A stretch of DNA of 57,355 nucleotides from assembly GCF_001046855.1 (NCBI RefSeq), contig NZ_HF570958.1, forward strand, positions 1,055,222-1,112,576, in the 5' to 3' direction. The first letter of the stretch is position 1. Each line of letters opens with the position of its first letter. The stretch comes from Nostocoides japonicum T1-X7. GTDB lineage: Bacteria; Actinomycetota; Actinomycetes; Actinomycetales; Dermatophilaceae. A program made the translations under genes and the position numbers. Below, one piece after another: positions 1 to 9,600 of this stretch. The notes under the pieces were generated by a model. The model was not told the DNA's origin. It saw only the letters and a program-made list of their open reading frames with translations, and searched no databases.

Positions 1-617
1 GCGCGGCGGCCGGCGGCGCGAGCGCGGCCGGCATCCTCGAGCTCGCCCAGCGCCTCCACGACGAGCACGTGAGCGCCGGCCAGGCCGAGCACGACCGCCT
101 CGTCGCCGAGGCTCAGGCCCGCCACGACGAGCTGCTCGCGACGGGGCAGTCCCGCTATGACGAGCTGACCTCGACGGGCCAGGCCCAGCACGACGAGCTG
201 ATCAGCACGGCGACGGCGCAGCGCGACGAGATGCTGAGCACGGCCACCGCCCAGAAGGAGGAGATCCTCACCGAGGCCCGCGAGCGGTCGACGGGCATGG
301 TCGCCGAGGCTCAGCAGAAGCGGTCCTCGATCCTCGAGGGTCTCGAGCAGGAGAAGTCGGACATCGAGGGCCGGATCGCCTCCCTCAAGGAGTTCGAGTC
401 GACCTACCGGACCCAGCTGAGGGACTACATCACCGGCCAGCTCGACCAGCTCGAGCGCACCGGTGTCGACGTGCCCGGGGCGGGCGCTGCAGCCGGCGGC
501 TCGGGTTCGTCGGGGTCCGGCGGCGAGGCGACGTCGGGTGACACGACGCAGGACGAGACCGCCGACGAGACGCAGAGCGAGACCGAGAGCAAGACCCAGG
601 AGCAGCCGGCCGGCTGA
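1..617 (+). CDS. wag31: DivIVA/Wag31 polar growth protein, C-terminal part (5' end outside window)
   Basis: The frame is open from the first base, so only the last ~204 residues are present. They form a long coiled coil with Glu/Ala/Gln-rich heptads and repeated blocks of the type STATAQxDEML. The conserved LEGLEQEKSDIEGRIASLK segment and a FESTYRTQLRDYI motif follow, then an acidic, Gly/Ser/Thr-rich tail without fold. This pattern is typical of the C-terminal half of actinobacterial DivIVA (Wag31), which binds curved membrane at the poles and recruits the wall-synthesis machinery. The membrane-binding N-terminal domain lies upstream of the window. The following genes (DksA-like, lspA, rluD, dnaE) are the usual downstream neighbours of wag31, which supports the call. 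A strong hairpin follows the stop codon. Confidence 0.88.
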   Translation, partial: AAAGGASAAGILELAQRLHDEHVSAGQAEHDRLVAEAQARHDELLATGQSRYDELTSTGQAQHDELISTATAQRDEMLSTATAQKEEILTEARERSTGMVAEAQQKRSSILEGLEQEKSDIEGRIASLKEFESTYRTQLRDYITGQLDQLERTGVDVPGAGAAAGGSGSSGSGGEATSGDTTQDETADETQSETESKTQEQPAG

Positions 618-631
618 CGCCGATCACGGTC

Positions 632-669
632 GCGCGGGGCGCCACACCGACAGGTGGGGCGCCCCGCGC
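632..669 (+). terminator. Strong hairpin, probable terminator of wag31
   Basis: A perfect 12-bp inverted repeat, GCGCGGGGCGCC (632-643) against GGCGCCCCGCGC (658-669), continues inward with CACC/GGTG around a GACA tetraloop after one mismatch. It begins 15 bases after the wag31 stop. There is no clear T-run, which is common in high-GC actinobacteria. Confidence 0.75.
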
Positions 670-737
670 CGTGTGTCGCGGGATCCGGGCCCGGCATGGT
701 GGGGCCCGGCCCGGGACGGAGTGGACCGCGCGGTGGT

Positions 738-766
738 TTGGCGCCACGCGTGCGGACGCATATCCT
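738..766 (+). promoter_or_regulatory. Candidate promoter of the DksA-like/lspA/rluD operon
   Basis: TTGGCG (738-743) and TATCCT (761-766) are separated by 17 bases and resemble a housekeeping sigma-70 promoter. Just downstream a 7-bp hairpin (CCTGCCG 772-778 with CGGCAGG 784-790) would lie at the start of the transcript, before the GAAGG ribosome site at 807-811. Confidence 0.45.
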
Positions 767-817
767 GCGGTCCTGCCGTGAAGCGGCAGGCACCTCATCC
801 GACGACGAAGGATGGTC

Positions 818-1756
818 ATGGCGGCACGGAAGACGGCCCCGGCGGCGAAGGCGCCGAGCACGAAGGCTGCTGCAGCCCAGGCCGCGACGAGCCGCGACTC
901 GCGAGCGGGGACGGCCGCGAAGCGGGCGTCGTCGTCGCGCTCCACCGCCTCCGGGAATGCCTCCGCGACCACGACATCGGCCACGCGGTCCACGGTCGTG
1001 TCCAAGGCCGCGGCGTCCAAGAGCACGTCGTCCAGGAGCACGTCGTCCAGCAGCACGTCGTCGAAGAGCACGGCGTCCAAGGCGACCTCGAAGGCCGCGA
1101 CCTCGAAGGCGGCGGCGAAGCGGTCCGCGCCGACGGGCGCGAAGGACGCGCCGGCCGCGGCGGGGGAGACGACGACAGCGTCTGCGCAGCGGGGGGCGAG
1201 GAAGAAGGCGGCGGCGCCGGCGACGAAGGTGGCAGCCTCCACGCCGGCGGGCCACCCGAGCCGGGCGACGACCACCCGGACACGCAAGGCTGCGGCGACG
1301 ACGCCGGCAGCGAGGAAGACGACGGCGGCTGCGGCCGCGAAGAAGGCTCCAGTGAAGACGACACCTGTGCTCGCCGTGCGCGGCGACGAGGACCCCTGGA
1401 CCGAGGCCGAGCTCGCCGAGGTCCGCCACGAGATCCAGAACGACATCGCCCAGCTCCAGCGGGAGATCCGGGACGCCGAGGCCGAGCTCGTCGGGCTGAT
1501 GCGCGACTCCGGCGACGGCGCGGGCGACGACCAGGCCGACGCGGGGACCAAGACGTACGAGCGCGAGCAGGAGATGACCGTCGCGAACAACGCGCGCGAG
1601 CTGCTCCTGCAGAACGAGCTGGCCCTGGAGCGGATGGCCGACGGCAGCTACGGCACGTGCGAGTCGTGCGGCAACGCGATCGGCAAGCTGCGGCTCCAGG
1701 CGGCCCCGCGGGCGACCTTATGCCTCGACTGCAAGAGGAAGCAGGAACGGCGCTGA
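818..1756 (+). CDS. DksA/TraR-type C4 zinc-finger protein with long Lys/Ala/Ser-rich tail
   Basis: The C-terminal ~120 residues match the DksA/TraR family: a helical coiled-coil region and a four-cysteine zinc finger, C281-x2-C284-x17-C302-x2-C305. Proteins of this family bind in the RNA polymerase secondary channel. The first ~180 residues are unlike enterobacterial DksA: low-complexity Ala/Lys/Ser/Thr with many SK, TSK and AAK blocks, resembling a histone H1 tail, and probably nucleic-acid binding (inference). Two ATGs are possible. The one at 812 directly abuts the GAAGG ribosome site, whereas 818 lies 6 bases away, so I chose 818. It overlaps lspA by 37 bases and probably heads an operon with lspA and rluD. 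Confidence 0.8.
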   Translation: MAARKTAPAAKAPSTKAAAAQAATSRDSRAGTAAKRASSSRSTASGNASATTTSATRSTVVSKAAASKSTSSRSTSSSSTSSKSTASKATSKAATSKAAAKRSAPTGAKDAPAAAGETTTASAQRGARKKAAAPATKVAASTPAGHPSRATTTRTRKAAATTPAARKTTAAAAAKKAPVKTTPVLAVRGDEDPWTEAELAEVRHEIQNDIAQLQREIRDAEAELVGLMRDSGDGAGDDQADAGTKTYEREQEMTVANNARELLLQNELALERMADGSYGTCESCGNAIGKLRLQAAPRATLCLDCKRKQERR

Positions 1757-2316
1757 GCGAGGCCCCCTCGTCGACGGGCGCGGGAGGGCGACCGGGTCGC
1801 CGTCCCGCGCTGCTGTGGCTCCTCGGCGTCGTCGCCGCGCTCGTCGTCGTCGCGGACCAGGCGACCAAGTGGCTCGCCCTCCAACACTTGTCGCCGGGGG
1901 AGCCGCACGACGTCGTCGGCACGTGGATCCGGCTCAACCTCATCCGCAACGCCGGAGCGGCGTTCTCCCTCGGGGAGCGCTCGACGTGGCTGCTGACGAT
2001 CATCGCCGTCGCCGTCCTCGTCGCGATCGTCACCGTCGCCCGGCGCCTCGGCTCGACGGCCTGGGCCCTCGCTCTCGGCCTCATCCTCGGGGGCGCGATC
2101 GGCAACCTCATCGACCGCTTCTTCCGCGAGCCCGGCGTCGGTCGCGGCCACGTCGTCGACTTCATCGACTACTTCGGCCTGTTCATCGGCAACGTCGCCG
2201 ACATCGCGATCGTCACGGCGGCGGTGCTCATCGCCGTCCTGTCCCTGCGCGGAGTCCCCACGTCGGGAGAGCCGGCGGGACGGCATACCGAAGAGACCCA
2301 GGACGACCCGACATGA
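1720..2316 (+). CDS. lspA: Lipoprotein signal peptidase (signal peptidase II)
   Basis: An inner-membrane aspartyl protease that removes signal peptides from diacylglyceryl-prolipoproteins. About 198 residues if started at ATG 1720. Four hydrophobic segments are visible (roughly residues 25-45, 85-105, 115-135 and 160-180). The two catalytic aspartates are D132 in GNLIDRF and D161 in NVADIAI, and a conserved NxGAAFS motif precedes them. The start lies inside the 3' end of the zinc-finger gene. A later non-canonical start near 1755 cannot be excluded because the best ribosome-site-like sequence (GAGGAA) is around 1735. The stop overlaps the rluD start (ATGA), indicating translational coupling. 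Confidence 0.93.
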   Translation: MPRLQEEAGTALSEAPSSTGAGGRPGRRPALLWLLGVVAALVVVADQATKWLALQHLSPGEPHDVVGTWIRLNLIRNAGAAFSLGERSTWLLTIIAVAVLVAIVTVARRLGSTAWALALGLILGGAIGNLIDRFFREPGVGRGHVVDFIDYFGLFIGNVADIAIVTAAVLIAVLSLRGVPTSGEPAGRHTEETQDDPT

Positions 2317-3236
2317 GCGACACCCGCGCCGTCCTCGTCCCGGAGGGCCTCGACGGGGAGCGCGTCGACGCCGCCATCGCCCGGCTCTTCGGGCTCTCCC
2401 GGAGCAAGGCGGCCGACCTCGCCGGGGAGGGCCACGTCCTCGTCGCGGACAGCGTCGTCGCCAAGTCGCACCGCGTGAGCGCGGGCCAGCTCCTCGAGGT
2501 CCGGCTTCCCGAGGTCGCGCCGAGCCCGAGCCTGCTCGTCGTCGCGGAGCCCGTCCCCGGGATGCGGATCGTCCACGACGACGACGACATCGTCGTCGTC
2601 GACAAGCCGGCGGGCGTCGCCGCGCACCCGAGCGTCGGCTGGAGCGGACCGACCGTCGTCGGGGGACTCGCCGCCGCGGGCTATCGGATCTCGACCTCGG
2701 GGGCCAGCGAGCGGCAGGGCGTCGTGTCCCGGCTCGACGTCGGCACGTCGGGTCTCATGGTCGTCGCGAAGAGCGAGTATGCCTACAGCCGGCTCAAGCA
2801 CGCCTTCCGCACCCGGACCGTCGACAAGACCTACCACGCCCTCGTCCAGGGCCTGCCCGATCCCGTCGTCGGCACGATCGACGCGCCGATCGGGCGGCAT
2901 CCCGGGCACGACTACAAGTTCGCCGTCATGGCGAGCGGCCGCGCGTCGGTGACGCACTACGAGGTCATCGAGGCGTTCCGGTCCGCGTCGCTCGTCGAGG
3001 TCCATCTCGAGACCGGTCGCACCCACCAGATCCGCGTGCACTTCTCGGCCTTGCACCATCCGTGCGTCGGGGACCTCACCTACGGCGCCGACCCCACGCT
3101 CGCCGCCCGCGTGCACCTCGACCGGCAGTGGCTCCACGCCGTCGGGCTCGGGTTCGAGCATCCCGGGACCGGTCGGTACGTCTCGTTCACGAGCGAGTAC
3201 CCTGAGGAGCTCGAGCGGGCGCTCGACCTGCTCTGA
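2313..3236 (+). CDS. rluD: RluD-family 23S rRNA pseudouridine synthase
   Basis: A 307-residue RluA/RluD-family enzyme that isomerises uridines in 23S rRNA. An N-terminal S4-like RNA-binding domain (about residues 10-75) precedes the catalytic domain. The catalytic motif reads [16 protein letters not shown], and further on there are [12 protein letters not shown] and the GDxxYG block, all expected for the family. The residue before RLD is Ser rather than the usual His; the catalytic Asp is retained. The start ATG overlaps the lspA stop by four bases. The gene closes the operon and is followed by a short GC hairpin. Confidence 0.92.
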   Translation: MSDTRAVLVPEGLDGERVDAAIARLFGLSRSKAADLAGEGHVLVADSVVAKSHRVSAGQLLEVRLPEVAPSPSLLVVAEPVPGMRIVHDDDDIVVVDKPAGVAAHPSVGWSGPTVVGGLAAAGYRISTSGASERQGVVSRLDVGTSGLMVVAKSEYAYSRLKHAFRTRTVDKTYHALVQGLPDPVVGTIDAPIGRHPGHDYKFAVMASGRASVTHYEVIEAFRSASLVEVHLETGRTHQIRVHFSALHHPCVGDLTYGADPTLAARVHLDRQWLHAVGLGFEHPGTGRYVSFTSEYPEELERALDLL

Positions 3237-3241
3237 TGCTG

Positions 3242-3257
3242 CCGCCGCTGTCGGCGG
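3242..3257 (+). terminator. Short GC hairpin after rluD
   Basis: CCGCCG (3242-3247) pairs with CGGCGG (3252-3257) around a 4-base loop, five bases after the rluD stop. It is short and lacks a T-run, so it is only a possible terminator. Confidence 0.35.
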
Positions 3258-3270
3258 TGGGGACATCCGA

Positions 3271-3287
3271 CGGAGAAGGCTTCTCCG
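3271..3287. promoter_or_regulatory. 17-bp palindrome upstream of glutamate decarboxylase
   Basis: CGGAGAAGGCTTCTCCG has two 8-base arms around a single central G. It lies 13 bases before the decarboxylase ATG and just upstream of the AAGGGG ribosome site. With no loop it suits a dimeric repressor operator better than a terminator. Confidence 0.35.
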
Positions 3288-3300
3288 GCAAGGGGATCCG

Positions 3301-4710
3301 ATGACAGTCCGACGGGATCTCGCGGGGCGCGAGAGCGACGACCTCGACGACGTCATCGGCCTCAACCCGCTCTTCGCGCGTCCTGGCGAGATCGTCGACG
3401 TGCCCCGCGTCCGGCTCCCGCAGGAGGAGTCGCTTCCGGAGACGGCATACCAGATCGTCCACGACGAGGCGATGCTCGACGGCAACGCCCGCCTCAACCT
3501 CGCGACGTTCGTCGGGACCTGGATGGACTCGCACGCGGAGCGCCTCTACGCGGACGCGTTCGACAAGAACATGATCGACAAGGACGAGTACCCGCACACC
3601 GCGGCCGTCGAGTCGCGCTGCTGGACGATGCTCGCCGACCTGTGGAACGCGCCCGACCCGGCCCGGGCCGTCGGCACGTCGACGATCGGGTCGTCGGAGG
3701 CGTGCATGCTCGGTGGCCTGGCCCTCAAACGCCGCTGGCAGCATGCCCGCCGGGCCGCGGGCCAGCCGGTCGACCGACCGAACCTCGTCATGTCGAGCGC
3801 CGTCCAGGTGTGCTGGGAGAAGTTCTGCAACTACTTCGACGTCGAGGCGCGCTACGTCCCGATCTCCTGGGACCACAAAGTGCTCGACGGACACGACCTC
3901 GAGCAGTACGTCGACGAGAACACGATCGGCGTCGTCGCCATCCTCGGCGTGACCTACACGGGCATGTACGAGCCGGTCGAGCAGATCGCCGCCGCCCTCG
4001 ACCGGATCGAGGCCGACACCGGTCTCGACGTGCGGATCCACGTCGACGGCGCGTCGGGTGCGATGATCGCGCCCTTCGTCCAGCCCGACCTCGTGTGGGA
4101 CTTCCGGGTCGACCGGGTCGCCTCGATCAACACCTCGGGCCACAAGTACGGCCTCGTCTACCCGGGGCTGGGGTGGGTCGTCTGGCGCGACGCGGACGCG
4201 CTGCCCGAGGACCTCGTCTTCCGCGTGAGCTATCTCGGTGGCGACATGGCGACCTTCGCGCTCAACTTCTCCCGTCCCGGCGCCCAGGTGCTCCTGCAGT
4301 ACTACCTGTTCCTGCGTCTGGGCCGACCCGGGTTCGAGAGGGTCCAGCGCGCCTCGCACGACGTCGCCCGGTCCCTCGCCCGCGAGATCGGCGCGATGCC
4401 GGCCTTCGAGCTGTGGAACGACGGGAGCGACATCCCGGTCTTCGCCTGGCGGCTCCGGGAGGGTCACACGAGCAACTGGACCCTGTACCACCTGTCCGAC
4501 CGGCTCCGGGCGCGCGGCTGGCTCGTCCCCGCATACCCCATGCCGGCCGACCTGACGGACGTCACGGTCCAGCGGGTCGTCGTGCGCAACGGGCTCTCGC
4601 AGGACCTCGCCGACGCCTTCCTCGCCGACCTCCGCAGCCAGGTCGCGTGGCTCGACGGCCTGACCGGGCCGATGCCGACCGAGGGCGCCACGCCCGGGTT
4701 CCACCACTGA
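3301..4710 (+). CDS. gadB: Glutamate decarboxylase (PLP-dependent)
   Basis: A 469-residue group II PLP decarboxylase that converts L-glutamate to GABA and CO2, usually linked to acid resistance. The full family length is present, including the N-terminal FTEP-like region (PLFARPGE). The substrate/PLP site reads HVDGASGAMIAPF. The PLP lysine is K282 in SINTSGHKYGLVYPG. The start ATG has an AAGGGG ribosome site 5-10 bases upstream and follows a palindrome that may be an operator. No antiporter (gadC) gene is adjacent, so a role in acid resistance cannot be argued from context. It converges with the downstream minus-strand gene. Confidence 0.93.
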   Translation: MTVRRDLAGRESDDLDDVIGLNPLFARPGEIVDVPRVRLPQEESLPETAYQIVHDEAMLDGNARLNLATFVGTWMDSHAERLYADAFDKNMIDKDEYPHTAAVESRCWTMLADLWNAPDPARAVGTSTIGSSEACMLGGLALKRRWQHARRAAGQPVDRPNLVMSSAVQVCWEKFCNYFDVEARYVPISWDHKVLDGHDLEQYVDENTIGVVAILGVTYTGMYEPVEQIAAALDRIEADTGLDVRIHVDGASGAMIAPFVQPDLVWDFRVDRVASINTSGHKYGLVYPGLGWVVWRDADALPEDLVFRVSYLGGDMATFALNFSRPGAQVLLQYYLFLRLGRPGFERVQRASHDVARSLAREIGAMPAFELWNDGSDIPVFAWRLREGHTSNWTLYHLSDRLRARGWLVPAYPMPADLTDVTVQRVVVRNGLSQDLADAFLADLRSQVAWLDGLTGPMPTEGATPGFHH

Positions 4711-4728
4711 CGCTGGAGCGGCCTCCGG

Positions 4729-5802
4729 TCACGTGCGGCCGGCGTAAGTGACCCCCCGGAAGGCCGCGAGGCGCTCGCCCTGCTCGTCGATCGCGGCGTC
4801 CGGCACGTCGTCCCACAGCCGGACCTCGAGGGCGAGACGTCTGCCCTTGGTGCGCGGGCGCCAGGTGCCGGCGATCTCGTGGCCGTGCAGGATTGCGCCC
4901 GGACGGCCGAGCACCGGCCAGAGCGCCTTGCGACGGGCTGCGTCGGGGACGAGGAGCGAGCGGTCCCGGCCCTGGAGGAACAGGTCGTACGGGCCGAGCA
5001 GCCTCGTCACCGCGTCACGGGGTGGGTCGCTGAGCGCGTCGAGATCGGCCTCCAGCAGCGACGTCGCGCGGCCGTCGACCTCGACGTCCACCGCGTCGCT
5101 CGGCCAGGCGGCCGTGACGTCCGTGCTCGCCGCGTCGAGGAACTCGGTCACCTCCTTGCGCGTCGAGGGGCCGAGCAGGTGGAGGGTGCCGCGGATGGGG
5201 CGCAGCGCCGGCCGGACCCGTCCGGCCGGTCCCCGCCACCGGGGGATGCGGCGCAGCACCGGAGGCGAGGTGTCCGGCTCCAGCTCGAGGCCGCCGGTCG
5301 TCGCCCCGAGGCGGAACACCATCTCGGACAGGTGGGTCGCCCCGCACGGCCGGCACCAGCGGTGGAACGGCTCCGTCGTCCGCTCCGTCACGGCCGTCGA
5401 CAGCGCGCCCTTGACGATGGGCGAGGAGGCGATGTCGCGCATCGTCGAGCCGACCGTGTCGAGGGCCACGGCGGGATCGATGCCGGCGGCCCGCAGCGGC
5501 TTGCTCGCGTCGAGGATCCGCTTCGCGGCGTCGTCGGACGACATCGGCGCGACGGCCGCCGCGACCTGGGCGACGTCGGCGCGACGGTACGCGTGGGGCG
5601 CCCCGCGCAGCGTCCAGAGGATGACCAGGTCGTCCCAGCGCGCCTCGACGCCCCGGTTGGCCAGGGCCCACAGGGCGCCGTCGGGGCCGGTGTCCTGGAC
5701 GCCGAGATCGAGGACGTCGGCGTCGTCCGCCGTTGCCGGAGCGCGGTCGAGCTGCTGGGCGTGGACCCGGTAGCGCAGCACCTGCTCACGCGTCGCCGTC
5801 AT
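4729..5802 (-). CDS. AlkZ/YcaQ-like winged-helix DNA-binding protein
   Basis: About 357 residues. It resembles the AlkZ-like winged-helix family (formerly DUF1006), whose studied members are DNA glycosylases that unhook alkylated or crosslinked bases. Visible family traits are the N-terminal LRYRVHAQQLD helix, a WDDLVILWTLRGAPH segment and the C-terminal PYDLFLQGRDRSLLVPD / GRPGAILHGHEIAGTWRP blocks. Two Cys (CRPCGA) sit in the middle of the protein. I chose the ATG at 5802 because AAGGA lies 7 bases upstream; an ATG at 5823 would have no ribosome site. It is divergent from the acetyltransferase gene. Glycosylase activity is inferred from the family only. Confidence 0.75.
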   Translation of the reverse strand: MTATREQVLRYRVHAQQLDRAPATADDADVLDLGVQDTGPDGALWALANRGVEARWDDLVILWTLRGAPHAYRRADVAQVAAAVAPMSSDDAAKRILDASKPLRAAGIDPAVALDTVGSTMRDIASSPIVKGALSTAVTERTTEPFHRWCRPCGATHLSEMVFRLGATTGGLELEPDTSPPVLRRIPRWRGPAGRVRPALRPIRGTLHLLGPSTRKEVTEFLDAASTDVTAAWPSDAVDVEVDGRATSLLEADLDALSDPPRDAVTRLLGPYDLFLQGRDRSLLVPDAARRKALWPVLGRPGAILHGHEIAGTWRPRTKGRRLALEVRLWDDVPDAAIDEQGERLAAFRGVTYAGRT

Positions 5803-5876
5803 GCCTCCATCCTTCATCCCCATGGTCTATCGCCTCGCACCGACACCGGTGCCCACCGGCATGCGACGATCGGTCC

Positions 5877-6479
5877 GTGGGCGTCTGTGTGCGGTGGGGG
5901 AGGGTCGAGGACGCGCAGGCGCTCGCGGCGGTCCACGTGCGGGCGTGGCAGGAGGGGTATGCCGGGCTGTTGCCCCAGGATCTCCTCGACGGGCTCCGTC
6001 CGCAGGACCGGCTGCCGCGCTGGACCTCGACGCTGTCAGCCGCCGACCCGCCGCGATCGGGCACCCTCGTCGCCGAGGGGGAGCTCCCGGGGGGAGTCGG
6101 GACCACGGGCGAAGGGCTCGTCGGCTTCCTCCAGCTCGGTCCGGCGCGGGACCCGGTGGAGCCGGCCGGGTCCTCCGGGGCCGCGGCGCCGGTCGAGTCG
6201 GTCGGGGAGGTGATGTCCTGCTACGTCGACCCGGCGGCCTGGCACCACGGCGTGGGGCGGGCGCTCATGACGGCGGCCCTCGAGGCGCTCGCCGAGGCGG
6301 GTCACGACCGGGCGTCCCTGTGGGTCCTCGAGGGCAACGACCGCGCCATCGCCTTCTATCGACGGACCGGGTGGGTGCTCGACGGCACCCGGAAGGGCGA
6401 TGTCGTCGGAGGCCGAGACATCACCGACCTCGGCATGCGGTACGGCCTGGCCCGACGTCGGGAGGACCGGCGGCCGTGA
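5877..6479 (+). CDS. GNAT-family N-acetyltransferase
   Basis: A 200-residue GCN5-related acetyltransferase. The N-terminal VRWGRVEDAQALAAVHVRAWQ is the usual opening of this group. The acetyl-CoA-binding motif A reads WHHGVGRALM, followed by the motif B-like LWVLEGNDRAIAFYRRTGW. A Pro/Gly/Ala-rich insert (about residues 60-105) separates the first two parts. The start is GTG 5877, because upstream in-frame sequence is low complexity and overlaps the divergent gene's leader. The substrate is not predictable. Confidence 0.82.
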   Translation: MGVCVRWGRVEDAQALAAVHVRAWQEGYAGLLPQDLLDGLRPQDRLPRWTSTLSAADPPRSGTLVAEGELPGGVGTTGEGLVGFLQLGPARDPVEPAGSSGAAAPVESVGEVMSCYVDPAAWHHGVGRALMTAALEALAEAGHDRASLWVLEGNDRAIAFYRRTGWVLDGTRKGDVVGGRDITDLGMRYGLARRREDRRP

Positions 6480-6554
6480 CGCGAGGGTCCTGTGGGACCG
6501 GTGGGACGGCATTCAGGCTCACCGCGACGCGACACGCCGGACCGGCACGGGACA

Positions 6555-6570
6555 CGCCCCGGCCGGGGCG
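6555..6570. promoter_or_regulatory. 16-bp perfect palindrome between GNAT and dnaE
   Basis: CGCCCCGGCCGGGGCG is a perfect palindrome. It can form a 6-bp stem with a GGCC loop (a weak terminator for the acetyltransferase gene) or serve as an operator near the -35 region of dnaE. Confidence 0.35.
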
Positions 6571-6592
6571 GTGGAGCGTCGGTGGGCCGTCC

Positions 6593-6598
6593 TAAGAT
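6593..6598 (+). promoter_or_regulatory. Candidate -10 box giving a leaderless dnaE transcript
   Basis: TAAGAT ends 7 bases before the dnaE ATG at 6606, and no ribosome site is seen upstream of that ATG. Transcription would start at about the A of the start codon, as is frequent in actinobacteria. No good -35 is visible. Confidence 0.4.
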
Positions 6599-6605
6599 CG
6601 ACCCG

Positions 6606-9600
6606 ATGTCCGACCAGCCCCCGCGCCCGATGAGTCCGAAGGACAACTTCGTCCACCTCCACGTCCACACCGAGTACTCCATGCTCGACGGGGCGGCCCG
6701 TATCGACGAGCTGCTGAGGACTGCGGCGGAGATGGGGATGCCGGCGGTCGCGACGACCGACCACGGGTACGTCTTCGGCGCGTACGAGTTCTGGAACAAG
6801 GCGCGCAGGCACGGCGTCAAGCCGATCATCGGCGTCGAGGCCTACCTCACGCCGGGCACGCACCGCACCGACAAGACACGGGTCAGCTTCGGCGACGGAG
6901 GGCGCGACGACGTCGGCGGCTCGGGCGCCTACACCCACATGACGCTCCTCGCGCGCGACAACACGGGGATGCACAACCTGTTCCGGATGAGCAGCCTGGC
7001 CAGCCTCGAGGGCCACTACTTCAAGCCGCGCATCGACCGCGAGCTGCTCGACCGTTACGGCGAGGGGCTCATCGGGACGACCGGCTGCGTCGGCGGCGAG
7101 GTGCAGACCCGGCTGCGCGTGGGCCAGTACCGCGAGGCGCGGGAGGCCGCCGCCGAGCTGCGCGACATCTTCGGCGCGGAGAACTTCTACGCCGAGCTCA
7201 TGGACCACGGGATCCCCATCGAGCGGCAGACGCAGCAGGAGCTGCTCCGGCTCGCCAAGGACCTCGGCCTCCCGCTCCTGGCCACCAACGACCTCCACTA
7301 CACCAAGGCCGCCGACGCGCAGGCCCATGCCGCCCTCCTGTGCGTCCAGTCCGGGTCGACGCTCATGGACCCGAACCGGTTCAAGTTCGACGCCGAGGAG
7401 TTCTACCTCAAGACACCGGCCCAGATGCGCCAGCTGTTCCGGGAGCTGCCCGAGGCCTGCGACAACACCCTCGCCATCGCCGAGCGCTGCGAGGTCTCCT
7501 TCACCGAGGGCGAGGGCCGGTACATGCCGCGCTTCCCCTGCCCGCCGGGGGAGGACGAGACGTCGTGGTTCATCAAGGAGGTCGAGCGCGGCCTGCGCGA
7601 GCGGTTCCCCGAAGGGGTGCCCGAATATGCCCGGAAGCAGGCGGCATACGAGCAGGACGTCATCATCGGCAAGGGCTACGCCGGCTACTTCCTCGTCGTC
7701 GCCGACTTCATCAACTGGGCCAAGGACAACGGCATCCGGGTCGGTCCCGGCCGGGGCTCGGGCGCCGGCTCCATGTGCGCGTATGCCATGCGCATCACCG
7801 ACCTCGACCCCGTCCCCCACGGCCTGATCTTCGAGCGGTTCCTCAACCCGGAGCGCCCGTCGATGCCCGACTTCGACGTCGACTTCGACGAGCGCCGGCG
7901 GGGCGAGGTCATCCGGTACGTCACCGAGAAGTACGGCGAGGACCGCGTCGCCCAGATCGTCACCTACGGCACGATCAAGGCCAAGCAGGCGGTCAAGGAC
8001 GCGGCTCGCGTCATGGGCCACCCCTTCGCGATGGGGGAGAAGCTCACCAAGGCGATGCCCGCCGACGTCATGGGCAAGGGCGTGCCCCTCTCGGGGATCT
8101 TCGACAAGGACCACCCGAGGTATGCCGACGGGGCCGACTTCCGGGCCCTCCACGAGAGCGACCCGCAGGCCCAGGAGGTCGTCGCGACGGCCGTCGGCCT
8201 CGAGGGCCTCAAGCGCCAGTGGGGCGTCCACGCGGCCGGCGTCATCATGAGCAGCGAGCCGCTCGTCGACCTCATCCCGATCATGCGCCGGGAGCAGGAC
8301 GGCCAGATCATCACCCAGTTCGACTACCCGAGCTGCGAGGCCCTCGGCCTGGTCAAGATGGACTTCCTCGGGCTGCGCAACCTCACGATCCTCGACGACG
8401 CCCTCGAGAACGTGAAGGCCAACCGCGGCGAGGACCTCGACCTCGACGCGCTCTCCAAGGACATGACCGACCCGAAGGCCTTCGAGCTGCTCCAGCGCGG
8501 CGACACGCTCGGCGTGTTCCAGCTCGACGGCGGCGGCATGCGGACCCTCCTGCGCCAGATGCAGCCGGACAACTTCGAGGACATCTCGGCCGCCCTGGCG
8601 CTCTACCGGCCCGGTCCGATGGGCGCCAACAGCCACACGAACTACGCGCTGCGCAAGACGGGCAAGCAGCCCATCACGCCGATCCACCCCGAGCTCGAGG
8701 AGCCCCTCAAGGAGATCCTCGACGTGAGCCAGGGCCTGATCATCTACCAGGAGCAGGTCCAGCAGATCGCCCAGAGGGTCGCCGGCTACTCGCTCGGCAA
8801 GGCCGACATGCTGCGCCGCGCGATGGGCAAGAAGAAGAAGGAGGTCCTCGACGCCGAGTTCGTCCCCTTCAGCGAGGGGATGCGGGCGGGCGGCTACAGC
8901 GACGAGGCGATCAAGACCCTGTGGGACATCCTCGTCCCCTTCTCCGACTACGCGTTCAACAAGGCGCACACCGCGGCATACGGCCTCGTGTCGTACTGGA
9001 CGGCCTACCTCAAGGCGAACTACCCCGCCGAGTACATGGCCGCCCTCCTCACGAGCGTCCAGGACGACAAGGACAAGTCCGCCCTCTACCTCGGCGAGTG
9101 CCGCCGGATGGGCATCAGGGTCCTCCTGCCCGACGTCAACGACTCCGTCGCCAAGTTCGCGGCGGTCGGCGACGACATCCGGTTCGGGCTCGAGGCGATC
9201 CGCAACGTCGGGCACAACGTCGTCTCCGCCATCATGGCCGCTCGCGAGGAGCCGGGGGCTCGTGGGGGCGGGGCCCCCGCACAGCGTGGTGGACGGTTCA
9301 CCTCCTTCAAGGACTTCCTGTCCAAGTGCCCCGCGGTCGTCGCGAACAAGCGGACCATCGAGTCGCTCATCAAGGCGGGCGCCTTCGACAGCCTCGGGGA
9401 GACCCGCAGCGGGCTGCTGCGCGTCCACGACGAGTACGTCGACGCGTTCGTCGCCATCAAGCGGCAGGAGGCCATCGGCCAGGACTCGCTCTTCGGCGGG
9501 TTCGGGGACGACGGCGACGCCGGGATCGGCGAGGAGGTCATGGGACTCTCACCGGTCCCCACGGCCGAGTGGGACAAGGCGACGCTGCTGGCCAACGAGC

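Noticed and set aside
6519..9428. A very long open frame on the minus strand opposite dnaE
   Set aside because: High GC keeps antisense frames open. Its translation is Arg/Val/Asp/Leu-rich without domains, and the plus strand has an unmistakable DnaE.
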